A DNA stretch of 64,000 nucleotides from Variovorax sp. 54 (GTDB taxonomy: Bacteria > Pseudomonadota > Gammaproteobacteria > Burkholderiales > Burkholderiaceae_C), in contig NZ_PEFF01000001.1 of NCBI RefSeq assembly GCF_002754375.1, positions 4,915,501 through 4,979,500 of the forward strand. The letters run 5' to 3'. Each line of letters opens with the position of its first letter. Positions within the stretch are counted from its first letter, which is position 1. The position numbers and the translations under genes were made by a program. Below are positions 8,819 through 16,828 of this stretch, piece by piece. The notes below the pieces were generated by a model, which saw only the letters and a list, made by a program, of their open reading frames with translations, had not been told where the DNA came from and did not search any database.

Positions 8819-9091
8819 ATGGCTACCAAGACTATAGCCCGGCCTCGCACGCCGGTACCTCCCGCCGGAATCGCCCACCAAGATCCGGCGAATCTCCTCG
8901 AAAACACACTCGCCCAACTCGAAGCCCTGCTGTGGGTCTGCCACGGGGAAGACATCGACTGGTGCAGCGGCGAAGGGCCTCGACAACTGGACAACCTGCT
9001 GTGGCTTGCGGCGGAGCTGGCGCGCAAGGCGGGGGAGTTGTTTCAGGCGAGTGAGAGGGCGCGGCGCGGAGCGGCTGAGGCCGGCGGTTAG
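8819..9091 (+). CDS. Small protein of unknown function
   Basis: A 90-residue product starting MATKTIARPRTPVPPAG. The first 20 residues are basic and proline-rich; the rest is predicted helical, with LLENTLAQLEALLWVCHG (about 28-45) and LDNLLWLAAELARKAGELF (about 58-76) forming two amphipathic helices joined by an acidic loop. The layout recalls short DUF3077/DUF6124-like helical proteins, but I cannot assign a family. GGAAGGA lies about ten bases before the ATG, and a strong hairpin precedes it (8746-8777). It has no operon partner: the next gene starts 160 bases on. Confidence 0.6.
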   Translation: MATKTIARPRTPVPPAGIAHQDPANLLENTLAQLEALLWVCHGEDIDWCSGEGPRQLDNLLWLAAELARKAGELFQASERARRGAAEAGG

Positions 9092-9252
9092 CGGCGGGTC
9101 TGCGGGCTGCGGAGCTGAAAAACGCAGCGGCGAATCGCTCCGCCTATGATCAGAAACGTTCTTGTGGAGGAGGCCGTGACCGGAAGTTCCGCGCTGCTCA
9201 GCTTGTCTCTCAGGTCGTGCGTCATACATTGCATGAGTCACATGGAAGTCCT

Positions 9253-9699
9253 ATGAGAAAAACCTTGCCTCTCTGCACCCTCGTGTTGCTGTTCGCCCTC
9301 TCGGGTCAGGCCGTCGCAGGTGCAAATACGGCGCAACTGAACTGCACCGGGAGTCACGCGGGACAGGCACTCACCTTGGCGGGTGATGTTCCCGCCTCCA
9401 TTGTCGAGGTCGATCTGAAACTCTCCTACCGCGGGCAAACCATCCGCTTGGTTTCACCACAGGCAGAGACCTCTGAGTCCACTGATTTCCGTCGTGGCAT
9501 CTACACGGTGGAGGCTGCGCTGTCCGGTTCAAACAGGCTCCAGCTTCAAGCCAAGCCCAAGAGCATCAAGTACAAAGGCAGCATGGGTGGCGGCAAACTC
9601 AACGCCAGCTTTGGCGCCGTCCTCAAGGATGCGCCTGAACCCTTTAGATCCGCACTGAAAGGGGCTGAGCTCAGTTGCACCTATGCATATGAAGTTTGA
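9253..9699 (+). CDS. Exported protein of unknown function
   Basis: A 148-residue product with a clear Sec signal peptide: MRKT, a hydrophobic core LPLCTLVLLFALSG, and a cleavage site after AVA at about residue 22. The mature part has two cysteines (LNCTG near the start and LSCTYAYEV at the end), suggesting a disulfide between the two ends of a beta-rich domain of about 125 residues. GGAAG precedes the ATG. I do not recognise the family. The base composition is lower in GC than the metabolic operons around it. Confidence 0.65.
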   Translation: MRKTLPLCTLVLLFALSGQAVAGANTAQLNCTGSHAGQALTLAGDVPASIVEVDLKLSYRGQTIRLVSPQAETSESTDFRRGIYTVEAALSGSNRLQLQAKPKSIKYKGSMGGGKLNASFGAVLKDAPEPFRSALKGAELSCTYAYEV

Positions 9700-9854
9700 G
9701 CAAGGGCTCACAAATCGTTCGATCGGACAAATAGCTGCTGTGCAGTTGTTTGTCGGTTAACTCCAACGTTGGACCTTGGGTGCCGTCTGACGATGGTCTG
9801 CACGCGGCCAGGAGCCGTCATTCAATTGGACAAGCCAATAAAAAAATCGAAAAC

Positions 9855-10493
9855 ATGGACCGTATAGAGCGCGCCATCACCAAGATTCTTCGACCCAAAC
9901 TCGCAGAGCATGGCTTCGAGCTCTCAAAAAAATGGGACTGCTTCGTTCGGAAGCAAAACAGCGGTGAGGATTCGTTCGTGGTCGTAAACCAGGGCACCGC
10001 AAAGGGGGCCGGGAAGTTCTACGAAATCAACTGCTTCGCCGACGTACGTCACGAACGGGTCGAACTCCCTTGGAACACGTTGGGGATGGTCTACGGCGAG
10101 GACCAGATGCACACCTGGACCTTGCAATACAAGCCCAGGGAGCGACATCTACCTCCCATGACTGTCTCGCTGACTTCGGTCGAAGCGGATGTCGAACACG
10201 TCGCTGGTCAGCTCGCGGGCCTCCTTGACCATTCGGAGAAGGTCTTTTACCCGCGCTTCGCTGACCTTAAGGAGGTCGAGGAATGGGTAAACAAGAACCC
10301 TTTGGCTGATACAAACCCGACCGCCGGCGGCCCCATTGAGCATCTAGCGATGAGAGCCTTGATACTTGCAAAACTCGTGAACCCTCCCCGATACGCTGCG
10401 GTGCGGGAAGCATTCTTGGCTTTGGACAAGGGCATGTTTCCGCGTGAAAGACGGATGGCGATGCTGCAAAGGGTAGACGAGATGAGTCTCTGA
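9855..10493 (+). CDS. Conserved hypothetical protein, DUF4304-like N terminus
   Basis: A 212-residue soluble protein. The start MDRIERAITKILRPKLAEHG followed by FELSKKWDCFVRK and SFVVVNQGTAKGAGKFYEIN resembles DUF4304 proteins, which begin with a helix leading to a long-chain residue-rich beta sheet; this is a pattern match by eye. The C-terminal half is helical and charged. The ATG at 9855 is preferred over in-frame codons back to 9750, which read as non-homologous sequence. There is no good Shine-Dalgarno sequence, only the A-rich AAAAAAATCGAAAAC upstream. It lies in the AT-richer accessory stretch. Function unknown. Confidence 0.5.
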   Translation: MDRIERAITKILRPKLAEHGFELSKKWDCFVRKQNSGEDSFVVVNQGTAKGAGKFYEINCFADVRHERVELPWNTLGMVYGEDQMHTWTLQYKPRERHLPPMTVSLTSVEADVEHVAGQLAGLLDHSEKVFYPRFADLKEVEEWVNKNPLADTNPTAGGPIEHLAMRALILAKLVNPPRYAAVREAFLALDKGMFPRERRMAMLQRVDEMSL

Positions 10494-10883
10494 ACGACCG
10501 CTCTCGAGCACTCGGCAAAGCCCGCTTTGGGCCCTTTCTGTCAACAGCCCGTACGGCTACAGCCGGCCACAAGCAGCCGCTCGGCGAGCTCATCGAATAT
10601 GAAAACCGAAGATCGCTAGATCGAGTTCCGGCGCCGCCTCAAGGCTGCTGGCAAGAAGGTAACTGGCCTGATGCCTGGCACTAACGCAGGTTGGCGCAGG
10701 AGCAGAGACTATGCAGCCGGGCGATCACTTGACATGAATTCTGGGCGAGAACTTTGCCATCGGCGAGCTCGCCTCGCACGTCGGCATGCCAGCCAAATAC
10801 CGCGCCATCGTGCCGATGTCCGTCTCTGAAAGGGTCGTGCCGTTAGTCGCACCGTATCCGAGCTATCGACCGAAAACTTCCAA
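10494..10883. other. Intergenic region, no intact gene seen
   Basis: Short frames are present on both strands but none combines a start, ribosome binding site and plausible protein. Near 10620-10665 a frame reads EFRRRLKAAGKKV, reminiscent of the end of IS110-type transposases, and near 10720-10870 the minus strand reads LGYGATNGTTLSETDIG; either could be decayed gene debris. Neither is enough to name an element. Confidence 0.45.
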
Positions 10884-11120
10884 TCACTGCATGGCCAGGT
10901 CCAGACCCATCCAATTGCAAAATTCAAAGGTGAGGAAGAGCACGAGGAACGCAGAAGCGACAAACGCCCCGCCCACCTTGATGGATGTCAGTACCACTGC
11001 AGCTGTCTTTTGATTCTTGTCCTTCTGTCCTCGATCGTAGTGCCACTTGACGGCTAAATACATGCCCAAGCTGAGCACGAGAACCTTGAAAATAACAAAA
11101 GAGATAGGGATTGAATTCAT
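10884..11120 (-). CDS. Small two-helix membrane protein, unknown function
   Basis: The 78-residue reading from the ATG at 11120 begins MNSIPISFVIFKVLVLSLG and contains two transmembrane segments, about 6-26 and 47-70, joined by a charged loop KWHYDRGQKDKNQKTA. A TTG at 11207 would add 29 residues. Neither start has a convincing Shine-Dalgarno sequence. It is divergent from the MocR regulator gene, about 380 bases away, and could be a target of its operators at 11361-11486, but the distance makes that speculative. Charged loops and long hydrophobic helices make a real gene more likely than chance. Confidence 0.5.
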   Translation of the reverse strand: MNSIPISFVIFKVLVLSLGMYLAVKWHYDRGQKDKNQKTAAVVLTSIKVGGAFVASAFLVLFLTFEFCNWMGLDLAMQ

Positions 11121-11203
11121 GATTGAAGGGATATCAATGGTGACAGGCGGCGAAGTGCCCGAGTGCGGCGAGTAGCTCAATAGATCGATGAAGAAACGGA
11201 AAT

Positions 11204-11221
11204 TCAATCAATCAATCAATC
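11204..11221. repeat. TCAA tetranucleotide tandem repeat
   Basis: Four and a half perfect TCAA units lie upstream of the small membrane protein gene. Tetranucleotide tracts can slip and vary in number between strains; this one is short, and whether it affects expression of the gene at 10884-11120 is unknown. Confidence 0.6.
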
Positions 11222-11360
11222 TAACGAAACGGTTGCGGTGAGCTAAATGGGCGTCCGCAAGGCGCGTCGAAAAGCACGCAATACATGGGTCGAAAGGCGG
11301 AGCAGTCTGCCTGCACCACAGAAGCACTCTCATCGTGCTGTCGAGTGTTCATCTTCTAGG

Positions 11361-11486
11361 CTGATACGTACAGAACCAGATCAGCTGAAAATTTCCGTAT
11401 CAGATGCAAGGAGGCCGGTAGTCGCTCCGGGGCAGGCCGACATCTGATACGAAAATCTCGGGATCGGTCCAGAACGACCGTATCAG
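11361..11486. promoter_or_regulatory. Four-site MocR operator region
   Basis: Four identical octamers occur: CTGATACG at 11361 and 11444, and its reverse complement CGTATCAG at 11396 and 11479. They form two inverted pairs, each with a 35-base offset, and the pairs are 83 bases apart. The inner sites extend to a perfect 11-base inverted repeat (CGTATCAGATG, 11396-11406; CATCTGATACG, 11441-11451). The last site ends 12 bases before the ATG of the MocR-type regulator, so autoregulation is likely. MocR proteins are known to bind repeated half-sites upstream of their own genes. Confidence 0.8.
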
Positions 11487-11498
11487 AAAGAGATGCCC

Positions 11499-12965
11499 AT
11501 GAACCGCTACGAGAAGCTTGCCGACAACATCGCTCAGCGTATTCGCGCGGGTAGCCTGAAGGCGAACGATCGCCTTCCCTCCGTGCGCGAACTGAAGTCG
11601 CAAATGGGCATCAGTGCGTCCACCGTGTTCTCTGCTTACTACCTGCTGGAGGCGCAAGGGCTTGTCGAAGCTCGGCAGCGGTCGGGATACTTCGTTCGAG
11701 CGGGCGCGGAAATGCCGGCCAACGAACTCGCCGCCAGCGAGCCTGTCCTGCGGTCCATGTCGGTCGACGTCTCGTCGCTTGTCTTTCAGGTCCTTGCACA
11801 GGCTCGCGAGCGCGATATGGTCCCGCTCGGCTCGGCCTTTCCGTCGCCAGAGCTGTTTCCCTTCGAGCAACTTGCCGCCGGCCTGACGCGAGCGCTCAAG
11901 CGGATGGATCCTTGGCAGACCGTCGAGGATTTGTCACCAGGAAACGCCCTGTTGCGCCATCAGATTTCCCTCCGTTACGGCAGCGTCGGGATGGATGTTC
12001 CTGCGTCTGAACTGGTCATCACCAGCGGGGCGATGGAAGCCCTCAATCTTGCGCTCGAATCGGTGACGCAGCCAGGCGACCTCGTGGCGATCGAAACGCC
12101 AACCTTTTATGGTGCGTTGCAGGCACTGGAGCGGCGCGGTCTTCGCGCGGTCGAGGTTGAGACCCACCCGCGAACAGGCGTAGATCTCGACTCTCTTGCT
12201 CGCGTGATCGACCAGCATCCGGTGAAGGCCTGCTGGTTCATGCCGACCTTCCAGAATCCAATGGGCTGCACCATGAGCGACGCAGCCAAAGAGCAATTGG
12301 TCAGCATGCTCGCCACCCGCGCCATACCGCTGATCGAAGACGACGTGTACGGCGAGCTCGCGCATGGGGCTCGGAGACCGCCACCAGCCAAGGCCTGGGA
12401 CCGGGACGGCTGGGTGCTGCACTGCAGTTCTTTCTCGAAATCCCTGGCACCCGGATATCGCATCGGTTGGGTAGCGGGCGGTCGCTTTGCAGCCACTTTG
12501 GGTCGCAACAAGTTGATGAGCTCGCTGGCGACGGCACTCCCCTCGCAACTGGCGTTGCAGGAGTACCTGCAACACAAGAGTTTCGATCGCCACCTGCGCG
12601 CCCTGCGGCATTCGCTCAGCCGCCAGCAGGCTGCATGCTTGCGACTTGTCGATCGATACTTTCCAACTGGAACGCGGGTCACGCGCCCCGAGGGTGGTTA
12701 TTTCCTGTGGCTCGCGCTGCCAGAAGGTGTCGACTCGCTCGCACTGCACCAGGACGCTCTTCGGCTCGGCATAGGCGTAGCGCCGGGCCATTTGTTTTCA
12801 GCCGACCGCCGATACACCCGGCACCTGCGCATTAACTACGGGTATCTCGGCGACCCGCGCTTGGAAGGGGCTATCAGGAGTCTTGGAGATCTCGCCAACG
12901 CGCAGCTGAAATCTACAACTGGAAATTCGGGGCCAATCTTCGAGGAACGTTCGTCGAGACCCTAG
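11499..12965 (+). CDS. MocR/PdxR-type regulator: GntR wHTH fused to an aminotransferase-like domain
   Basis: A 488-residue chimera. Residues 1-70 form a GntR winged helix (AGSLKANDRLPSVRELKSQM, then a recognition helix in ISASTVFSAYYLLEAQGLVE). Residues about 95-470 form a fold-type I aminotransferase domain with the PLP lysine in SSFSKSLAPGYRIGW (about residue 314), the Asn/Pro motif FQNPMGC and the phosphate-binding Arg region HLRINYGY. Such proteins use PLP as a sensor rather than as a catalyst and usually control PLP, GABA, taurine or amino acid genes. The second of two close ATGs (11499) is chosen because AAAGAGA is then correctly spaced. The four-site operator lies just upstream. No obvious target gene is adjacent. 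Confidence 0.85.
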   Translation: MNRYEKLADNIAQRIRAGSLKANDRLPSVRELKSQMGISASTVFSAYYLLEAQGLVEARQRSGYFVRAGAEMPANELAASEPVLRSMSVDVSSLVFQVLAQARERDMVPLGSAFPSPELFPFEQLAAGLTRALKRMDPWQTVEDLSPGNALLRHQISLRYGSVGMDVPASELVITSGAMEALNLALESVTQPGDLVAIETPTFYGALQALERRGLRAVEVETHPRTGVDLDSLARVIDQHPVKACWFMPTFQNPMGCTMSDAAKEQLVSMLATRAIPLIEDDVYGELAHGARRPPPAKAWDRDGWVLHCSSFSKSLAPGYRIGWVAGGRFAATLGRNKLMSSLATALPSQLALQEYLQHKSFDRHLRALRHSLSRQQAACLRLVDRYFPTGTRVTRPEGGYFLWLALPEGVDSLALHQDALRLGIGVAPGHLFSADRRYTRHLRINYGYLGDPRLEGAIRSLGDLANAQLKSTTGNSGPIFEERSSRP

Positions 12966-13404
12966 TTAGCGTCAACGCAGGTCGAGGTCCGCCGCCTTCG
13001 ACTGACTCTCAACGTCACGCGTGCCGCTTCTGCCCAGTCGTCGACGCTTCGCCGCAAGATGGCACGAAGGCCTAAAGTGGTAGCCCCGACTTCTTGGCGA
13101 CAAGATTGAGGGCGTCGTGGACGACTGCGCTTTACACGTTGCCGAGTGGCCAGTTGAGAATTCCTTGACTCATTGAGACTCGTCCACCTTCGCTAGCAGC
13201 GAGTGCTTTTTTCAGACTTTGACGGCCTCCTCAGGGCCCATTCCATATCTTCGGTCGAGCGACCGCTTTCAGGAGGGCCCAATGTCTGCAATCGGCCCAC
13301 TGCGCTCTTCCGACATTGTCCAAAGCTGCCGGTCGTCGCGCCAAAGCTAAGAGACATCTCCTTCCAGGCATTGTCCAGCCAGGCAGGCTGAATAAAATCC
13401 AGTC
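12966..13404. other. Intergenic region, no gene seen
   Basis: About 440 bases between the MocR gene and the DTW-domain gene with no frame I can support on either strand. Near 13260-13310 the text AATGTCTGCAATCGGCC resembles a phrase found between genes in many proteobacteria, which suggests remnant or spacer DNA. No hairpin with a T-tract was noticed. Confidence 0.5.
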
Positions 13405-14070
13405 TTGTCCGCCGCTTTAGTCCCACGCCCCCAGTGCACCGCTTGCCTGCGCCCGCTCAGCGCCTGCATTTGCCGCTGGGTCGCACCCACCGCCCACGCG
13501 GTGGAGGTACTGGTGCTGCAGCACCCGCTGGAGGTACACCAGACCAAAGGCAGTGCCCGCCTGCTGCACCTCAGCTTGGCGCACTGCCGCTTGGTGGTGG
13601 GGGAGGCATTTGCCGTGCCCGTCTGGCCGGTGGACGGCAAGCACACGCTGCTGCTGTACCCGGACAGTCTGCAAGATACCGCCCCGGACCTGCGAGCTCC
13701 ACCCCCGCTGCCGCCCGAGTGGCCGCAAGCCCCGTCGCGCCTGCGCCTGGTCGTGCTGGACGGCACCTGGCGCAAAAGCCGAAAGATGCTCTACCAAAGC
13801 CCGGCACTGCAACAGTTGCCCCGATTGGCCCTGCACAACATGCCGCCTTCGCACTACCGTATCCGCAAAGCCCATGGGCCCGACCAACTGTCCACGCTGG
13901 AGGCGACCTGCTACGCCTTGTGCCAACTGGAGGGCGGTGCGGCGCGGTTCCAGCCCTTGTTGAATGCCTTCGACGGGTTTGTAGAGTACTTGGAGCAGGC
14001 TGGCGGGCAGCGAAACGCGCAAACCGACAAGTCCTGCCCTCGACCAAGGGTTACGGGGGCATTTAAGTGA
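13405..14070 (+). CDS. DTW-domain protein, probable tRNA-uridine aminocarboxypropyltransferase
   Basis: A 221-residue enzyme of the DTW family, whose members (TapT/YfiP type) transfer the aminocarboxypropyl group of S-adenosylmethionine to a uridine in tRNA, giving acp3U. The family signature Asp-x-Thr-Trp is in VVLDGTWRKSRKM (about residue 120). The N terminus holds the cysteine motif CTACLRPLSACIC expected of bacterial members. A TTG start at 13405 is chosen because the cysteine motif must be included and no ATG or GTG is available nearby; the upstream region lacks a clear binding site, so the exact start is uncertain. After about residue 200 the sequence becomes low-complexity and charged. 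Confidence 0.8.
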   Translation: MSAALVPRPQCTACLRPLSACICRWVAPTAHAVEVLVLQHPLEVHQTKGSARLLHLSLAHCRLVVGEAFAVPVWPVDGKHTLLLYPDSLQDTAPDLRAPPPLPPEWPQAPSRLRLVVLDGTWRKSRKMLYQSPALQQLPRLALHNMPPSHYRIRKAHGPDQLSTLEATCYALCQLEGGAARFQPLLNAFDGFVEYLEQAGGQRNAQTDKSCPRPRVTGAFK

Positions 14071-14141
14071 CCCGCTAAATGGCTGGTTTTGGCCGACAGC
14101 TACCAGCGCTTCTGATTGGCCGCAAATGACGGCCCGCCAAA

Positions 14142-14564
14142 TTACGTCGGACTTCCCGGCAACGCACCGAGCTGCTGCATGAGACCCAGCGTGTCCATGA
14201 GAATTCGCGTGGATTTGACCTTCGCTCCCTCGAAGCGGTCGATGACCATGCCCGAGACGCGGACCGACCTCTGCGTAGGAGGAATTCCAAAGAATGTGCC
14301 CTGATGCGTTCCGTGCCACACAAAGCGCGTCAGGACCCGGTTGTCTTCTGCTATCTGCTCTTCAACATCCCAGCGCATGTCGGGAAACGCCAGTCGCAGC
14401 GCAACCAAGGTTTCCTTGAGGCCGGCAAGGCCAGGACCTTGCCCTGGCAACGGAACCTCCTCCACCATGTCGGTGTGAAAGTAGTCGCCGGTCGCGGCAA
14501 TGTCGCCGAGGGAGAGTACCCGGTACAGGAACTCTTTCACAATTGCCTTGTTCTGTTCGAGCAC
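14142..14564 (-). CDS. SnoaL-like ester cyclase family protein
   Basis: A 140-residue single-domain protein with a cone-shaped alpha+beta (NTF2-like) fold. The order of conserved pieces fits the SnoaL/ester cyclase family: an N-terminal helix (AIVKEFLYRVLS), the central GLAGLKETLVALRLAFPDMR, VEEQIAEDNRVLTRFVWHGTH, and GIPPTQRSVRVSGMVIDRF. These proteins often bind a small organic ligand; most genomic members have no proven reaction. A GTG start is used with AGGGGAA seven bases upstream. No partner gene overlaps it; the next gene on the same strand starts more than 300 bases away. Confidence 0.75.
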   Translation of the reverse strand: MLEQNKAIVKEFLYRVLSLGDIAATGDYFHTDMVEEVPLPGQGPGLAGLKETLVALRLAFPDMRWDVEEQIAEDNRVLTRFVWHGTHQGTFFGIPPTQRSVRVSGMVIDRFEGAKVKSTRILMDTLGLMQQLGALPGSPT

Positions 14565-14876
14565 GATATTCCCCTGGGGGTACAGAGTCGAGGTTCCGCA
14601 TGATATCGGTTGCGTTCAGCGGAGCGAAGTATCAAGAATGGAAGCGCGCACGACTTTCGCTATTCCTGCGAGACCAGCGACAGGGTCCCCTCATCCGAGG
14701 CACAACACGACGGGGCTGAAGCGCGACGCTGAACGGCCGGTTGTGGCCGACTGTCGTCGGTCGCACCGCCGTCATGAGCGGGCCCATAGCGGGTGCCGGG
14801 CGCTCCCCGGAAGCAGTCGTTCAACGCTCCCGTTCAGCCGCGGGCCGCGCAGCGGACCGTCCACCGCAACCGATGG
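14565..14876. other. Intergenic region, no gene seen
   Basis: Between the SnoaL-like gene and the DHFR-like gene, 312 bases contain only short Arg/Ser-rich frames and GC-rich inverted patches such as GGCCGGTTGTGGCC near 14730. Nothing resembles a promoter or terminator clearly. Confidence 0.5.
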
Positions 14877-15437
14877 TTAGCCGCGCGCGCGCCGGTAATG
14901 CATTGCGACCGCGCCGTTGCTGAGCGGCTTCGCCGAGACCAGCTCAAGCCGTCGCGTATTCGGCAGCCCGCTCTGGTACAGGGTCGGGCCGTGCCCGGCG
15001 ATCCTGGGGTGAACGAGGAACTTGTATTCGTCGATCAGGTTCAGCCGGTCCAGCTCGGTCGCGAGCTTGCCGCTGCCGAGGAGCACGCCGGCCGGGGTCG
15101 CGTCCTTGAGCTTTTGCACGCCCGAGCGCAGGTCGCCGGCGATGTGGTGGCTGTGGGTCCACGGGAAGTCCGTTCGCGTCGACGACACGACGTACTTCGG
15201 CTTGGTCTCCAGCTTGAGCGCCCATTCACGCAACGCCGGCGGCGCCTCCACATCGCCGCGGGCGACCGCCGGCCAGTAGCTCTCCATCATCTCGTAGGTG
15301 GTGCGGCCCCACAGCATCGCGCCACCTTCGTCCATGAGACGGGTGAAGAAGGCGTGCGTTTCGTCGTCGGCGATGCCCTCCTGGTGGTCGACGCAGCCGT
15401 CCAGGGTGACGTTGAGGCTGAAGGTTAGAAGTCCCAT
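14877..15437 (-). CDS. Dihydrofolate reductase family protein (RibD C-terminal-like)
   Basis: A 186-residue reductase-like protein of the bacterial YyaP/RibD-C group. It starts MGLLTFSLNVTLDGCVDHQE, followed by the nucleotide-binding signature AMLWGRTTYEMMESYWP (about 43-59), KYVVSSTRTDF, and LLGSGKLATELDRLNLIDEY (about 119-138), which are the usual NADPH-fold landmarks. GGAG precedes the ATG. Members of this group are NADPH-dependent reductases with mostly unknown substrates; true folate reduction is unlikely. The gene is divergent from the PyrF-like gene across 210 bases. Confidence 0.8.
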   Translation of the reverse strand: MGLLTFSLNVTLDGCVDHQEGIADDETHAFFTRLMDEGGAMLWGRTTYEMMESYWPAVARGDVEAPPALREWALKLETKPKYVVSSTRTDFPWTHSHHIAGDLRSGVQKLKDATPAGVLLGSGKLATELDRLNLIDEYKFLVHPRIAGHGPTLYQSGLPNTRRLELVSAKPLSNGAVAMHYRRARG

Positions 15438-15647
15438 GCGAGTCTCCTTCGGGTTGGGCGGTTCGCTGAACTGTCGCTTGTCTACGAGTACCTGCTCGGT
15501 CTGCTGGACCGGCTGCTTTCGGCACGCGGGCGGCACCGTGAATGACCGTTCGTGGCCGCATTCTGCCCGCCAGCTGATAGGCTGCGCACGCACGCCCAGC
15601 TCGCGGTTTTCCTGCGAGTGCGGGGCATCGGCATCGAGGACAAGTCA

Positions 15648-16358
15648 ATGGGTACGGACAGCCGCATCATCGTTTCGCTCGACTTCCCTACCGCCGCATT
15701 GGCGGCGGACCTCGTGACGCAGCTGGGCGCAGCGACGACGTTCTACAAGGTAGGCCTGCAGCTGCTGACGGCGGCAGGACCTTCGGTCGTTCGCGAGCTC
15801 GTAGATGCGGGGAAAAGTGTTTTCCTCGACCTCAAGCTGCTGGAAATTCCAAGCTCGGTGGCTGGCGCGGTCACCGCGGCCGGACATCTGGGGGCTTCGA
15901 TGGTGACGGTGCACGCCTGCGGCGGTTCCGCCGTGCTTCGCTCGGCCGTTCAGGCCGCGAGCCAGTTCCCTCAGCTGAAGATTCTTGCGCTCACGGTCAT
16001 CACCAGCATGAGTGATCAGGATCTGGAAGAGGTCGGCGTCGCCTCGACGGTTCCGGAGCAGGTCGTGCGACTGGGCCGTCTTGCAGCCGCAGCTGGTTGC
16101 CATGGCGTTGTCTCGTCGCCGTTGGAGGCGAGGCTGCTTCGTGAGGTCCTGCCGCCCGGTGCGCTTGTCGTGACGCCAGGCACGCAGCTCTCAGGCGATG
16201 AGCAGAATGACCATGCGCGGGCTGCAACTCCCGCGCAGGCCATCGAGGCTGGCGCGACGCATGTGGTCATTGGTCGCCCCATATCGCGTGCCTCGAATCC
16301 CGCTGCCGTGTTCGCGGCCGTGCGCGCTGAGCTGGCTACCGCTATCCCGCAAAGCTGA
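15648..16358 (+). CDS. Orotidine-5'-phosphate decarboxylase-like protein with an altered active-site motif
   Basis: A 236-residue TIM-barrel protein matching type 1 PyrF from end to end: IIVSLDFP (Asp12), FYKVGLQLL (Lys34), FLDLKLLEIPSSV (Asp61, Lys63), VTVHACGG, ALTVITSM, GVVSSPLEA, VTPGTQLSGDEQNDHARAAT and VIGRPISRASNPA. In canonical OMP decarboxylases the third motif is DLKxxDIPNT, the second Asp completing the catalytic Asp-Lys-Asp-Lys tetrad across the dimer; here that position is Glu66, and the usual GDQ of the phosphate loop reads NDH. GAGGA precedes the ATG. It could be a second, specialised paralogue or a still-active variant. It is not in a pyrimidine operon. Confidence 0.75.
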   Translation: MGTDSRIIVSLDFPTAALAADLVTQLGAATTFYKVGLQLLTAAGPSVVRELVDAGKSVFLDLKLLEIPSSVAGAVTAAGHLGASMVTVHACGGSAVLRSAVQAASQFPQLKILALTVITSMSDQDLEEVGVASTVPEQVVRLGRLAAAAGCHGVVSSPLEARLLREVLPPGALVVTPGTQLSGDEQNDHARAATPAQAIEAGATHVVIGRPISRASNPAAVFAAVRAELATAIPQS

Positions 16359-16828
16359 AGCGGCCAGGAGCTTCATCCGAAACGCGGGTCAGGTCTGCGC
16401 GGAAATCAACAGGCGCATTTACAAGCGCCGTACGCACGACACAGCGCCATACAAGCCACCGCACAGATGCCTTCACAGTGCTCTTCCGCCGTCGCCGGCG
16501 CCGTTGCCACGGTGTTCGCGCAGGCCACCCCACAACGCCCTTCGGTCACCTTGCCGAGGGGTCTCGGAGCACAAGTCGTGTCGTCACAGAAAAAGAACGC
16601 CGCCTTCCGCGTCTGGATCTCGGGCCACCGCCTCCCGGCGTGGCTGTGGAGCGCAGGAAGAAGCAGGCCTCGTTCGCGTACACCGGCCGGATCTGGCGCG
16701 CAGGAAAGTAGCGCTTTTTAGTTAATGCCATGTAACGCCATCGGGCGTTACCGACAGGCCAACCCAGCGCTTGGACGCACGCGCACGGCTGAACGCATGC
16801 CGACCGCGCGACGTCAGAGGGGCATGTC
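16359..16828. other. Intergenic region, no gene supported
   Basis: About 470 bases after the PyrF-like gene. A plus-strand frame ending at 16711 closes with RRKKQASFAYTGRIWRAGK, which looks protein-like, but its upstream half is Arg/Pro-rich without a credible start. It may be a broken gene end. No other feature was recognised. Confidence 0.4.

Noticed and set aside
9730..9780. Possible integron attC-like sequence (GTTAACTCCAACGTTGGAC)
   Set aside because: It contains a GTTRRRY-like end but lacks the paired left end and the expected imperfect inverted arms around it, and no integrase or cassette array is near.
10600..10700. IS110 transposase remnant
   Set aside because: Only about 13 residues look similar and there are no terminal repeats or flanking duplications. 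Recorded as possible debris in the intergenic entry, not as a mobile element.
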